Source of the DNA: Blastomyces gilchristii SLH14081
Taxonomy: Eukaryota > Ascomycota > Eurotiomycetes > Onygenales > Ajellomycetaceae
Assembly: GCF_000003855.2 (NCBI RefSeq)
Contig: NW_003101632.1
Location: forward strand, 105,206-145,834
Reading direction: 5' to 3'
DNA: 40,629 bases
Below are positions 1 to 11,463 of this stretch, piece by piece. The translations under genes and the position numbers were made by a program. Below the pieces are notes generated by a model, which saw only the letters and a list, made by a program, of their open reading frames with translations, did no database searches and was not told the origin of the DNA. Every line of letters begins with the position of its first letter. Positions within the stretch are counted from its first letter, which is position 1.

Positions 1-423
1 TTTCGCAGATTTTGAGACAGCAGGTTTAGAGATAGCAGATTCAGCTACTTAAGCATATGTTTTCTTCTGATTCAAAGAAGAAGAAGAAGTAGAAAAAAAG
101 AAAGAAGAAGAGCAAGATAAAGAGTCAGTGATTATACTAGAAATTTTCAATGTTTTTTGAACTGTGTTTGAGATTCTAAGTTTGAACTTGATCATCTTCT
201 GTAGTTATCTAGTCTAAGTATGAGGAATTAACAGAACTTCTTTATTCATCTCACTCAGATACTGCTTTTCAAGAATCTTGCTTGCTTTTTCAAGTTTCTG
301 TATTTCAAGAACTTGTTATTTCTCTATTTCTTCTTTCTTTCTTCTCTTCAGAATTTCAATCTTAGAAATAGTATTTGAGAAAGCATCTTTTTCCACATCA
401 ACTGAGTGTATTTTCAAACTCAT
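1..423 (-). pseudogene. LINE-a ORF1 (gag-like), N-terminal part, cut by window edge
   Basis: The minus-strand ATG at 421-423 opens with MSLKIHSVDVEKDAF, homologous to the start MSSKVHSVDVKKNAF of ORF1 in LINE-b at 3071. The frame then runs through a lysine/glutamate-rich stretch that looks like a coiled coil and a serine run. It contains stops attributable to C-to-T decay. In Tad-like LINEs, ORF1 encodes the RNA-binding nucleocapsid-like protein of the retrotransposition particle. The CCHC knuckles would lie beyond the window edge. The product cannot be functional as read. Confidence 0.7.
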
Positions 424-1376
424 TGTTTTCACTTAATGAAAAGTTGATCAGACTGTTTCAATTGAGATATTTCTAAGTCTGTTTTTAATTGAAAAGTTGA
501 TCAGACTGTTTTAAAAGAAGAATAAAAGACTTTTATATATAAAACACCTGATTTTTTTCACACTAGTTCAGTAACTAGGTTAGATTTTTGAAGAGAATCT
601 AATAAACTAAAATTAATTTTTAAGATAAATCAATAAAATCATTATAATCTCTTTCTTGAGATACAGTGAGGAAAAGTATAATATTAATTAATAATAAATC
701 AGATAATATAACAGTTTTTGAGAGAAAAACTGATAAAAAATAAATCAATTTTTTACAGAGAAATTGATTAAAACTATTTAACTTTATTTTAAATCATTCA
801 ATTCTTCTCACACAACAAGTGTGCAACTCAAATCAGTTAATAAAGAGTGTAAAAAAGAATTAAGTATTAATGAAAGCTCTTCAGTTACTGAAAAAGTAAT
901 TCTTACTTAAAAGAATATAAAATTATGACAGAAAACAGCTCTGTTTTTAATTCTTTGTGAGAATATTGTATAAAACTCATAGAAAAATATCTTACTTTTT
1001 CAAGAGAAGTAAAAAACTATTTCTAAGATCTTTTTTTTTTTGCATTAACTGCTGCAGAAGAATGAGATAGAAACTGCTAAGATATACACTACTATATACT
1101 CTCTATCAAGACTTTCTCTCTTCAGAGTCTTGATATTATAGAGAATATAAGTCTGTTTCTATATAATAATATAAATATTATCAGTGAGATGTAGAGGAAC
1201 TGATTATTTATATCTCAAAATAGAAGACTTTATCAATGATTATATCAATATAGAGTTAATTCTCAAATTTAATAGAAATCTAGTGTTGCTGTTCTCAATC
1301 TCTTGCAGAATCTATTGAATATTAAGATATTAAAACTAGATTTAATATATCTCACTGTGCAGGGATCAAAGGCTCA

Positions 1377-2046
1377 GTCAGATCTTGAGATATACTGATT
1401 TTATAGTTGTTGATATGCTGTTGACTCATTGTCTGCTGATTATGTATTGAATGCTGTTGCTGAGGTATCTTTTTGTATTATTCTGCTGAGAATGGGCCAG
1501 ATTGAGAGGGATAGTACAAGGGTGAGACTTGGTGTTGAAGTCTAGATACACTGACAACAGATCATGAAGATTGCACTTCAGAAGTGTTCATTGGTTATGT
1601 GCTTGATATTATCACTGAGGTATCTTTTTGTATTTTTCTGCCGGGGATGGGCCAGATTGGGAAGGGCGGTACGAGGGTGGGACTTGGCGTTGATGTTTTG
1701 GAACATCAAAGGTGGACAGGGTTTTCGCAGAGATCACTTCTCAGATATCTCCACAATTACAGATTGAGGATCTTCCAAAATCAAGAAGATTGGTGCATAT
1801 GACTATGTCTCTTCACCTTACAATTTGTATGGCACTTTGGCCCGGGGTTGTGGTGTGATAGGGGTGAATGGGGGATAATCCCACACGGGAGTTTCAAACA
1901 ACATCTAGTTCACGTTTGGCTGGATATCTCCACCACCACACGGGGTATGCGGTCGGCGATGGGGTCCAAATGCTCGTATGATCGAGGGCTTTTCGATGGA
2001 TCTATTGGCGGGTTCTTATTCGAAAAGTCGAGCGAGTTCGTGGTGG
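1377..2046 (-). promoter_or_regulatory. LINE 5' UTR, distal part, with two ~155-bp tandem units
   Basis: This is the 5'-most segment of the LINE. LINE-d has it too, but LINE-b lacks it because of 5' truncation. Two related units lie 155 bases apart, at about 1436-1590 and 1591-1745. Both contain GAGGTATCTTTTTGTATT followed by a GGGCCAGATTG block. LINE-d has the same pair about 147 bases apart (blocks near 28881 and 29028). Tandem 5' UTR monomers act as promoters in some mammalian LINEs, so a promoter role is an inference here. The unit nearest the 5' end is much less mutated than the inner one. The small ORFs across 1564-2087 belong to this UTR and are not genes. Confidence 0.6.
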
Positions 2047-3070
2047 GGCGGTTGTTGATATTCTGTGAGTCTTTGATTCCTGCATAGTGAGATATATTAA
2101 ATCTAGTTTTAATATCTTAATATTCAATAGATTCTGTAAGAGATTGAGAACAGCAATACTAGATTTCTATTGAATTTAAGAATTAACTCTATATTAATAT
2201 AATTATTGATAAAGTCTTCTATTTTGAGATATAAATAACTAGTTTCTCTATATCTCACTGATAATATTTACATTATTATATAGAAACAAGCTTATATTCT
2301 CTATAATATTAAGACTCTGAAGAGAGAAAGTCTTGATAAAGAGTATATAGTAGTATATATCTTAGCAGTTTCTATCTCATTCTTCTGTAGCAGTTAATGT
2401 AAAAAAAAAAGATTTTAAAAATAGTTTTTTACTTCTCTTGAAAAAGTAAGATATTTTTCTCTGAGTTTTATACAATATTCTTATAAAGAATTAAAAACAG
2501 AGTTATTATCTATCATAATTTCATATTCTTTTAAGTAAGAATTACTTTTTCAGTGACTGAAGAGCTTTCATTAATACTTAATTCTTTTTTACACTCTTTA
2601 TTAACTGATTTGAGTTGCACACTTGTTATATGAGAAGAATTGAATAATTTAGAATAAAATTAAATAGTTTTAATCAATTTCTCTGTAAAAAATTGATTTA
2701 TTTTTTATCAGTTTTTCTCTTAAAAACTGTTATATTATCTGATTTATTATTAATTGATATCATACTTTTTCTCACTGTATCTTAAGAAAGAGATTGTAAA
2801 GATTTTATTGATTTATCTTAAAAATTAATTTTAGTTTATTAGATTCTCTTTAAAAATCTAATCTAGTTACTGAACTAGTGTGAAAAAAATCAGATATTTT
2901 ATATATAAAAGTCTGTTATTCTTCTTTTAAAACAGTCTGATCAACTTTTCAATTGAAAACAGACTTAGAAATCTCTTAATTAAAACAGTCTGATCAACTT
3001 TTCAATTCAAAAGAGTTTAATAAATATCTTAATTGAATTAGTCTGACTAACTTTTCATTGAGTAAGAATA

Positions 3071-4700
3071 ATGAGTTCAAAAGTACACTCAGTTGATGTG
3101 AAAAAGAATGCTTTCTTAAATACTATTTCTGAGATTGAAATTCTGAAGAGAAGAAAGAAAGAAGAAAAAGAGAAATAACAAGTTTTTAAAATACAGAAAC
3201 TTGAAAAAGTAAGTAAAATTCTTGAAAAACAGTATCTGAGTGAGATAAATGAAGAAGTTCTGTTAATTCTTCATACTCAGGCTAGATAACTACAGAAAGT
3301 GATTAAGTTCAAACTTGAAATTTTAAATACAGTTTTAAAAACTTTGAAAATTTCTAATACAATTACTAACTCTTCAGTTTACTCTTCTTTCTTTTCTACT
3401 TCTTCTTCTTCTTCTTCTTTAAATCAGAAGAAAACATATGCTCAAGCAGCTGAATCTGCTGTCTCTAAACCTACTGTCTCTAAATCTGTCATCTCAAAAC
3501 CTGCTCAAAATTCTGAGAAAACTGAGAAGAATACTGCTCATACTTCTAGTGATAGAAGAGTGAAGAAAAAAATGCAAAAAGAGAAAAATCTTCAAATCTT
3601 CAGAAATAGAACACTTATTCTCAAAGTCTCAAATCAGAATATATTGCAGAGAAATAAGCTAAACTCAAACCTTATTTTCAGAATTAGAAATGAAATTAAT
3701 CAGCAGTTCTTTTCTCAGTTAATAACTGATATTGAAGTTTAAAAACCAGTTATAGCTTCAATTGAGTCATTCTTCTTTGAAAACTCTATCATTCTGATCA
3801 CAATGTCTGAATTCAGTGCAGAATTCCTTATTCAGAATAAGAATCTCTAAAAATCAGCAGTAGAATCTCAGTTAAACATAATAATTCTATCTAAAAGAGA
3901 TGAAAAGTGAGATAAATTCATTCTTTATAATATTTCAATTGAAATCTTTGACTGTGAGAAAGAAATACTACTTCTTAAAAATAAATTGAAAGAATACAAT
4001 TCTATTCAACTAAGAAAAGAGTCTGTATGACTTAATTTAATTAAGTTCAGATAGAGTAGAAGAAATGTCTCTGTTCTAGTATATATAAAGACACTTGAAT
4101 AATCAAGAATATCTGAAGTAAGAGTAGCAGATTTGAAAATGAGAGTTTATGAATACAAAGACTCAAGAATGAATCTCAAAGCTTAAACACAGTGTTCAAA
4201 CTGTCAAAGATATAAACACTTTACAATCTCTCATTTCAGAGACTTAAAATATGCATTCTATACTAGAGATTACAAAACTAGTGAGCATAAATATGAAACA
4301 TGCTTAAAAAGAGATGAAATATGTTAATATACTCTACTTAAGTGCTTCAATTGTAAAGAAAAACATGCATCTAACTCAAAAGAATGTGTATTTACTTCAA
4401 GAACTCAGAAGAACTGAAGAAAAGATGAAGCTTAAAGTGAATCTAAAACTGAAGAGAAAAGTCAAGCTAGTAAATCTATAACTGTAAGCTTAAAAAGAAG
4501 AAATTCTAACTATTTAGATCTTCAAACTTCAATTCTTTAGCTAAGTGTAAATAGAATTTGAATTCTCAAACTTCTGTTAAGATTAGAGAATTGAGAAATG
4601 ACTCTGATAATAAACTAGATATAATATAAGCAGTTGAGATTTCTACTTTTCAAAATAGTTATAATCTACTATCTGATGATAGAGATTAGATTCTACTCTA
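3071..4700 (+). pseudogene. LINE-b ORF1, gag-like protein with CCHC knuckles
   Basis: The ATG at 3071 is supported by the conserved start in LINE-a. One frame can be followed for about 1.6 kb with no frameshift but many stops. The N-terminus is a charged, probably coiled-coil stretch. A serine run follows (about residues 109-118), then a basic segment. Near residue 375 there is a knuckle CSNCQRYKH (bases 4193-4219). Near residue 425 there is CFNCKEKHASNSKEC (from 4343), of the form CX2CX3HX6C. Cysteines expected between them appear converted to Tyr or Phe. The family role is binding LINE RNA in the ribonucleoprotein. The 3' end is approximate because stops obscure the original terminator. The longest surviving open piece is 3299-3742. 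Confidence 0.8.
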
Positions 4701-4759
4701 TCTCTACTCTCTCTTAGTATGAATATACAACAAAAATAATAAAAAAAGTTTAAAAACTC

Positions 4760-7700
4760 TTTAAAAATCACATTTATTCAAAATAATGTGAATAGAAACT
4801 CAAATTATATTTATTCTTATCTTTAGATTGTATTTGAATAAAAAGTTGACTTTATACTTCTTCAAGAATCAAACTTTGATACTGAGTAAAAGTATATTAT
4901 TTCTTATTCAAGCTATTACTACTTTCTTTCTGAAAAATCTGAGATAAAATCAAGAGTAGTGATCTATGAGAGAAAAAGATCAAGATATTAATTTAATTTA
5001 AGATTTGATATCATATCTGACTCTGATATTCTAGTGAGTGATATTATAGATAAAGAGAATGAGTTTGATACTATTCAACTTATAAATATCTATAATGAAA
5101 AGTTATTGAAAGAAAACAATAATATCTGAATAATTAATAGAGAATTTTTAAATATAACTATCTTAAAAAACTCTATAATAGTAGAAGACTTCAATGCACA
5201 TTATCTCTAATAGAACTCAGAGTGCACAAGAGTAGTAAGAGCAGATAAACTGATTGAATAAACTTTTAAATATTCAATAGATTTAGTTAACAAGTCTGAT
5301 CAATAAACATTCTTTAGAAAAGATATAAAACAGAAATCTATTATAGATCTAACTTTCATATCACAAAATCTAATTAAAAAAAGACTTATAAACTAATTTA
5401 TTGATTCAAATGAAATCTCAGAATCAGATCATGAGATCATTCAATTTAATATTAAACTGAGTAAAAAATAAAGAAGTGAAAATTCTCTTCTCTTTAATCA
5501 GTATAACTTTGAAAAAGCTGATTGAAAAGTAGTTGAAGAAAGAGTAAAACAGCTGAAATCTGAAAGACAGAGTAAGCTCTATTGAAATCAAAGTCAAGAT
5601 ATCTCAAATGAAATACTTAAGAATAGAGTAAAGCTGATTATATCTATTCTTCTAACAAGTATTAAAAAAAATATTTCAAAGAAAAAGTCTTCTGAGTATT
5701 TCAAATCTTAATAAAATAAGAATATCACTTCTAAAAGAAAGTAATTAGTCACTGCTAAGAGAGATTGAAAGAATAACTTAATATCTGATGAAAAGTTCAA
5801 AGCTATTTGAAATGAATATTTTTCAGATATTAAAAAAGCTAAAACAGATTACTGAAACAAATTTCTTAAAGAAGTATAAGAAAAAGAAGTTTTTAAAGTC
5901 TTTAACTATACTAAAACAAGAAGTGTAGTAAAGCTTTCAATCTTAGAATATAAATTTCAGAATAAATTGTATACAGTAAACTCTTTTGAGAAAAAATATC
6001 AAGCTTTTATAAGAATTCTCTTTCAAAACTCATCACATTTAGAAGAGAAGAATATGTCATTTCATGAATATATTGATGAAAATAACTGAGAATGATCTGA
6101 GCTTACATGTGATGAACTAGAGTTAGTAATATTCTCAAGTTCAATTAAAACTGCTGCAGGGCCTGATTCAATTAATCATTTAATTATTTAAAACATATAT
6201 TTCTACTTGAAGAATGAATATTTTGAGCTCTTTTTCAATCTCTTAAAAAATGATTATTATTCTGAATACTGAAGAGAAGCTACTGAAGTAATCCTTACAA
6301 AATCTAATAGAAAAGCTTCAATTTTTAAGTTATACAGAGTAATATCTCTGTTGAACTGTTTAAGAAAAGTTCTAGAAAAGATAATAGCTACTAGATTATC
6401 TTTTATAAGCTCTATTAGTAATTCTCTTCTATTTAATGAATAAATGAGAGATAGAAAACAATGTTCTATAATTGACACTGTTCTCTCAGTTATTCATGAT
6501 ATTTAAGTAACAAAGTATGAATATCTGGTCTCAACTGCAGTTTTTATTGATATAAAAGAGATATTTGATCATATTTCAAAGTCTAAGATAATTCAAACTT
6601 TGAAGATGTTAAAACTGTCACTTTCTCTAATAAAATGAGCTAATTATTTTATATCTAAAAGAATTATACAACTATTCTTTGATGAAAGAAAACAAGATAA
6701 AACTGAGATAAAAATAGAAGTATCATAAGAATCTTCAATCTCATCTGTTTTATTTGTAATATACACTGCATATCTATTCAAGAATAGAGAGATGAAAATA
6801 GTGAGATCTTTAAGTTATATAGATGATATTGATCTACTCTACAGTTCAAAGATAATCAAAGAGAATTTAGAAGTGATTGAGAAAGCAGTAAAGAAAATCT
6901 TTATTAGAGCAGATATCAATCTAATTCAATTTAATATGAATAAAACTGAGTTAATTCACTTTTTTTAGATTTAATGAGAAAGAACTAAGTCTAACTCTTT
7001 TAAATAAAGAGATTAAACTTAGTTTGAATGTTAAATAACTAGAAGTATGATTAAACTTCAAGTTGAATTTTAAATATCATATTTAACAAAGAATTATCAA
7101 GACAGAGAGACTACTGAATAGTATAATCAGATTATCAAATACTGAGAGAGATCTATCTTTTCAGACTATGAGACAGTTATACATAGTCTGTATTATCTCA
7201 GTAGCTGATTATGAAGTTTAAGTTTAATAAAACAATCAAGATAACTTCACTGAACTGTTTCAAAGTCTATAAAACAGAGCTTTGAGAAGAATTCTGAGAG
7301 CATTCAAATCATCTTCTATTAAAGCAATGAAAATTGAAGCTTCAATTTTATCTTCTACTATTTGATTTAAAAAGGCCTGTATGAACTATACTCTGAGAGT
7401 CATGAAGATGAGCTCAAATTATACAATCAGAGAAAGAGTCTCTTCTTCATTTTCATCAGTTAACTCAGGAAATGAACTGAATTGAAATAGATTTCTTGAT
7501 TGAAATAAGAATAATACTTTAAAGAAAATGCTCTCTCAACTGTATAGACTATATTCACTTATTAAGAATCAATTTTCTTAATTAAATATTGAGAAAATTG
7601 ATCATGAGAAGATATCTCTTTGAAGAGAAAAGCTGAAATCTCTCATAGACTTATAAATAAGTGAACTATCTAAAGAGAGAGAATATGAACAGTATTTAAA

Positions 7701-8769
7701 GAAGATCTTTACAATCAATATAAAAGACTCTATTCTGATTTACTCAGATGACTCAAAAAAAGAGAATTTTAATAGATTAAATACAGACATTGCTTATACT
7801 GAAGATAATATTAATTTTATCTCAGATTTCTGAAATTTAGACTGTGAATCTGAAGTCTTTGATGCTGAACTATTTATAATAGTGAAAGCTTTCAAACTCA
7901 TTGAAATAAAATCTTATAAAAGAGGAAATAGTTTGAAAGAGATATGAATATTCTCTAATAGTCAAGCTACTTTAAAAAGACTTAGAAATAGTCAGATTCA
8001 TAATAATCAAATGAATCTTGAACTGATTTTAAACTCTGTTTTGAAAATTCAAAAGAGAAGAACATTAAAACTGATAATTTAACTGCATTGAGTTTCTGCT
8101 TATATGAATATTTATGATAATGAATTGACTGATTCAGCTGTAAAAAAGAGTTCAGAATTAAGCAGATCTATTTAAAAAACAGTGTTCTAGTCTTTCATAA
8201 AGAGAAAGATAAAAGAATCTTGTTTAAATAAGTGAAATGAAAGCTGGCAGAAACAAAAGAAGAGTATACATTATTCAAGATTTGAGATAAAATCAAAGTG
8301 AAAATCTTGTTCAATTAAATGCAAAAAGAAAATATTCTCATTCATAATTCAGCTGAAACTAGAACATGACTATTTCAAATTCTATATACAAAGATTTGAT
8401 GATAGATTTGATTCAACAGAGTGCTCATTCTGCAATATAAATAAAAATCCTGAGTATATTGTAATACATTATATATTATACAGTAGTCTCAGAGTCAGAT
8501 TGAAGAAGAAGTATGATTTAAATCAAATAAATATGAGATTCTTATTCTCAACTGAGACAGGAATTAAATACTTAATAGACTTTCTATCAGAAACATAAGC
8601 ATCTACAAGAAAATGACTGAATTCAGAAGTATCTGAATATGAAGAGATGAAAATTGATTAGATATAGTCTGTTAAAACAGCTATACACTATCTTTTAATA
8701 TATTTTTTTTATTATACTCTCTCTTTACTGTACTTATTTCTTTCTGTTCTTTTCTATCTATCTGTTTAG
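4760..8769 (+). pseudogene. LINE-b ORF2: endonuclease, RT, RNase H, zinc finger
   Basis: The endonuclease domain starts near 4788 with an Asn-Val-Asn-Arg motif. It has LLQE at 4857, EDFNAH at 5184 (the usual Gly of GDFNAH is now Glu) and SDHE at 5424. These are hallmarks of AP-type endonucleases that nick target DNA. Reverse transcriptase follows: AAGPDSINH near 6150, VFIDIKEIFDH near 6540, and the catalytic box SYIDDIDLL at 6813. All three domains share one frame. RNase H follows, with IYSDDS at 7738, DAELF near 7863 and an HXVSAYMN block near 8087 whose Trp is now TGA. The C-terminus has a CSFC-type zinc finger near 8430. A 2-base deletion in the T run near 6958-6966, judged against LINE-g, shifts the frame between RT and RNase H. 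Dozens of stops rule out function. The start is approximate. Confidence 0.85.
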
Positions 8770-8958
8770 TATGTCTATCTTTAAGACTATGTTCTCTTTT
8801 CCTTTGTTATGATATTTTCAAATGATTGCAAAGTATTAAAAGATGTTGAAATACTGTAATTTATAAACAGTTTTTGTATTCTGTGCTGGAATTTTCTGAT
8901 TTTGCATATCTGAAATTGATAAATGTATAATAGTTGACTCTATAGATATAGAAAAAAC

Positions 8959-8981
8959 CCTGAGAACTAAAGGTTCTCAGG
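8959..8981 (+). other. LINE 3' hairpin (LINE-b)
   Basis: CCTGAGAAC and GTTCTCAGG form a 9-bp perfect stem around a 5-base loop, about 60 bases upstream of the (AAT)n tail. The same hairpin is present in LINE-c (10911-10932), LINE-e (30020-30042, minus), LINE-f (30536-30557, minus, one arm mutated) and LINE-g (35835-35857, minus). Stringent-type LINEs use a 3' stem-loop as the reverse transcriptase recognition site. That role is inferred here. Confidence 0.7.
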
Positions 8982-9040
8982 TAGATGTCATAGTCTCTGA
9001 CTGCATACATCTATAAGTGAAGAATAATAATAATAATAAT

Positions 9041-10721
9041 AAAGAATCATCAAGACAGAGAGACTACTGAATAGTATAATCAGATTATCAAATACTGAGA
9101 GAGGTCTATTCTTTCAGGCTATGAGACAGTTATACATAGCCTGTATTACCTCAGTAGCTGATTATAAAGTTCAAGTTTGATGAAATAATGAAGATAATTT
9201 CACTGAACTCTTTCAAAGTCTATAAAACAGAGCTTTGAGAAGAATTCTGAGAGCATTCAAATCATCTTCTATTAAAGCAATAAAAATTAAAGCTTCAATC
9301 TCATCTTCTGCTATTCAGTTTAAAAAAGTCTGTATAAACTATGCTCTGAGAGTTATGAAGATGAGCTTAAATTATATAATCAGAGAAAGAGTCTCTTCTT
9401 CATTTTCATCAGTTAACTCAGGAAATGAACTGAATTGAAATAGATTTCTTAATTAGAATAAGAATAATGTTTTAAAGAAAATGTCTTCTCAACTATACAG
9501 ACTATATTCACTTATTAAAAATCAATTTTCTTTATTAAATATTGAGAAAATTGATCATGAGAAGATATCTCTCTGAAGAAATAAGCTGAAATCTCTCATA
9601 GACTTACAAATAAGTGAACTATCTAAAGAGAGAGAATATGAACAGTATTTAAAGAAGATCTCTACAATCAATATGAAAGACTCTATTCTGGTTTACTCAG
9701 ATGACTCAAAAAATGAGAATTTGAATAGATTAGACATAGACATTGCTTATACTGAAGATAATATCAATTTCATCTCAGATTTCTGAAATTTAGACTGTGA
9801 ATCTGAAGTCTTTGATACTGAACTATTTATAATAGTGAAAGCTTTCAAACTTATTGAAATAAAATTTATAGAAGAGAAAATAGTTTGAAAGAGATATGAA
9901 TATTCTCTGATAGTCAAGCTACTTTAAAAGAACTTAGAAATAGTCAGATTTATAATGATCAAATAAATCTTGAACTGATTTTAAACTCTGTTTTAAAAAT
10001 TCAAAAAAGAAGAATATTAAAACTGATAATTTAACTGCATTGAGTTCTAGCTTATATGAATATTCATGACAATGAATTAACTGATTCAGCTGTAAAAAAG
10101 AGTTCAGAATTAAGCAAATCTATTCAAAAAACAGTGTTCTGATCTTTCATAAAGAGAAAGATAAAAGAATCTTGTTTAAATAAGTGAAATGAAAGCTGGC
10201 AGAAACAAAAGAAGAGTATACATTATTCAAGATTTGAGATAAAATCAAAGTGAAAATCTTGTTCAATTAAGTACAAAAAGAAAATATTCTCATTCATAAT
10301 TCAGCTGAAACTAGAACATGACTATTTCAAATTCTATATACAAAGATTTGATGATAGATTTGATTCAACAGAGTGCTCATTCTGCAATACAAATGAAAAT
10401 CCTGAGTATATTGTAATGCATTATATATTATACAGTAGTCTCAGAGTCAGATTGAAGAAGAAGTATGATTTAAATCAAATAAATATGAGATTCTTATTCT
10501 CAACTGAGACAGGAATTAAATACTTAATAGACTTTCTATCAGAAACTCAAGCAGTTACAAGAAAATGACTGACTTCAGAAGTATCTGAATATGAAGAGAT
10601 GAAAATTGATTAGATACAGTCTGTTAAAACAGCTATACACTATCTTTTAATATATTTTTTTTATTATAGTCTCTCTTTACTGTACTTATTTCTTTCTGTT
10701 CTTTTCTATCTATCTGTTTAG
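9041..10721 (+). pseudogene. LINE-c ORF2, C-terminal part (RNase H and zinc finger)
   Basis: This carries the end of the RT-associated region, RNase H (VYSDDS at about 9691, then AELF and the HXVLAYMN block) and the C-terminal zinc finger with CSFCNTNENPEYIV near 10380. Compared with LINE-b it has lost one base near 9866 within RNase H. The opening piece 9235-9438 is open (MRRILRAFKSS). There is no start codon of its own, because the copy begins inside ORF2. It is not expressible as a full protein. Confidence 0.75.
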
Positions 10722-10958
10722 TATGTCTATCTTTAAGACTATATTCTCTTTTCCTTTGTTATGATATTTTCAAATGATTTTAAAGTATTAAAAGATGTTG
10801 AAATACTGTAATTTATAAACAGTTTTTGTATTCTGTGCTGGAAGTTTCTGATTTTGCATATCTGAAATTGATAAATGTATAATAGTTGACTCTATAGATA
10901 TAGAAAAAACCCTGAGAACTAAAGGTTCTCAGATAGATGTCATAGTCTCTGACTGCAT

Positions 10959-11463
10959 TAGACTGACCGTGTGACCGTGTCTGGGACCAGGACCAGATTT
11001 TTTGATAGTCTCATTACCAATTCGACTGATCCCATTACACGGTTTTAACATTAGATAGTAGTCCCATACTGTCCCAGTGAGACTTACTGTCTACTCTTGT
11101 CACATTTTCCAAATGAGACCATGATTTCCACTTCTCAATTTAAATTATTTTTATTACTTTAAATAACTTTAAATCTCATTTGAGTGTTACCAAAAAGTGT
11201 TACTTTTTAAAAAATTAAAAATAGTCTAAAAAAACCTTAAAATGTCTAAAAATAGTAACTTTATGCCAAGAATAGGACTAAATGGGACTAAATGGGACCA
11301 CTTTCTCATTTTTTTCAAGTCATGGTTTCATTTTAAGATCTGATATATAGTCACTTTACATGTTTTTTTGATAGCCAGTCCCAGCGGGATTCACGCCAAG
11401 AAATGTATAAGACCAGACCAAATGGGATCAAACATGAAATTCATGGTCCCAGCGGCCAGTCTA
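10959..11463. mobile_element. hAT-type MITE, 505 bp
   Basis: The insertion interrupts the LINE-c 3' UTR. It is flanked by a perfect 8-bp duplication GACTGCAT (10951-10958 and 11464-11471), the length made by hAT transposases. The ends are inverted: TAGACTGACCG on the left and TAGACTGGCCG read inward from the right, 10 of 11 matching. There is no ORF. The right ~95 bases match the end of the larger hAT element starting at 15038, which makes that element a candidate mobilising parent. The MITE keeps many CC and GG dinucleotides, unlike the LINE around it, and is short enough that it may have escaped the mutation process. Confidence 0.88.

Larger units (their letters stand above)
1..2046 (-). 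mobile_element. LINE-a: Tad1-clade LINE, 5' part, minus strand
   Basis: This is the reverse complement of the 5' part of LINE-b: positions 1-1376 mirror 2066 to about 3500. It holds the start of ORF1 and the complete 5' UTR. The 5' terminus is placed at 2046 because LINE-a and LINE-d share sequence up to CCACCACGAACTC and diverge beyond it. The copy leaves the window at base 1, so its 3' part is not visible. The first roughly 400 bases of the element (about 1640-2046) keep many CG, CC and GG dinucleotides. The rest is strongly AT-rich. Confidence 0.85.
2066..9040 (+). mobile_element. LINE-b: nearly full-length Tad1-clade LINE, plus strand
   Basis: This is the most complete LINE in the window: 5' UTR (2066-3070), ORF1, ORF2, a 3' UTR with a hairpin, and an (AAT)n tail at about 9022-9040. 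Relative to LINE-a and LINE-d it lacks about 670 bases of distal 5' UTR. Homology starts at TGAG, position 2066. The order endonuclease-RT-RNase H-zinc finger, plus a separate ORF1 with knuckles, is diagnostic of the fungal Tad1 clade. Both ORFs carry many stops. Bases 2047-2065 between LINE-a and LINE-b are unassigned filler. Confidence 0.9.

Noticed and set aside
1564..2087. Three overlapping small ORFs in a GC-rich island, which look like host genes
   Set aside because: The same sequence recurs in LINE-d (28512-29130) as LINE 5' UTR, and the frames are not conserved between the two copies.
1..9040. A single LINE with a twin-primed 5' inversion
   Set aside because: Twin priming leaves little overlap between the inverted and direct parts. 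Here about 1.4 kb is present in both orientations.
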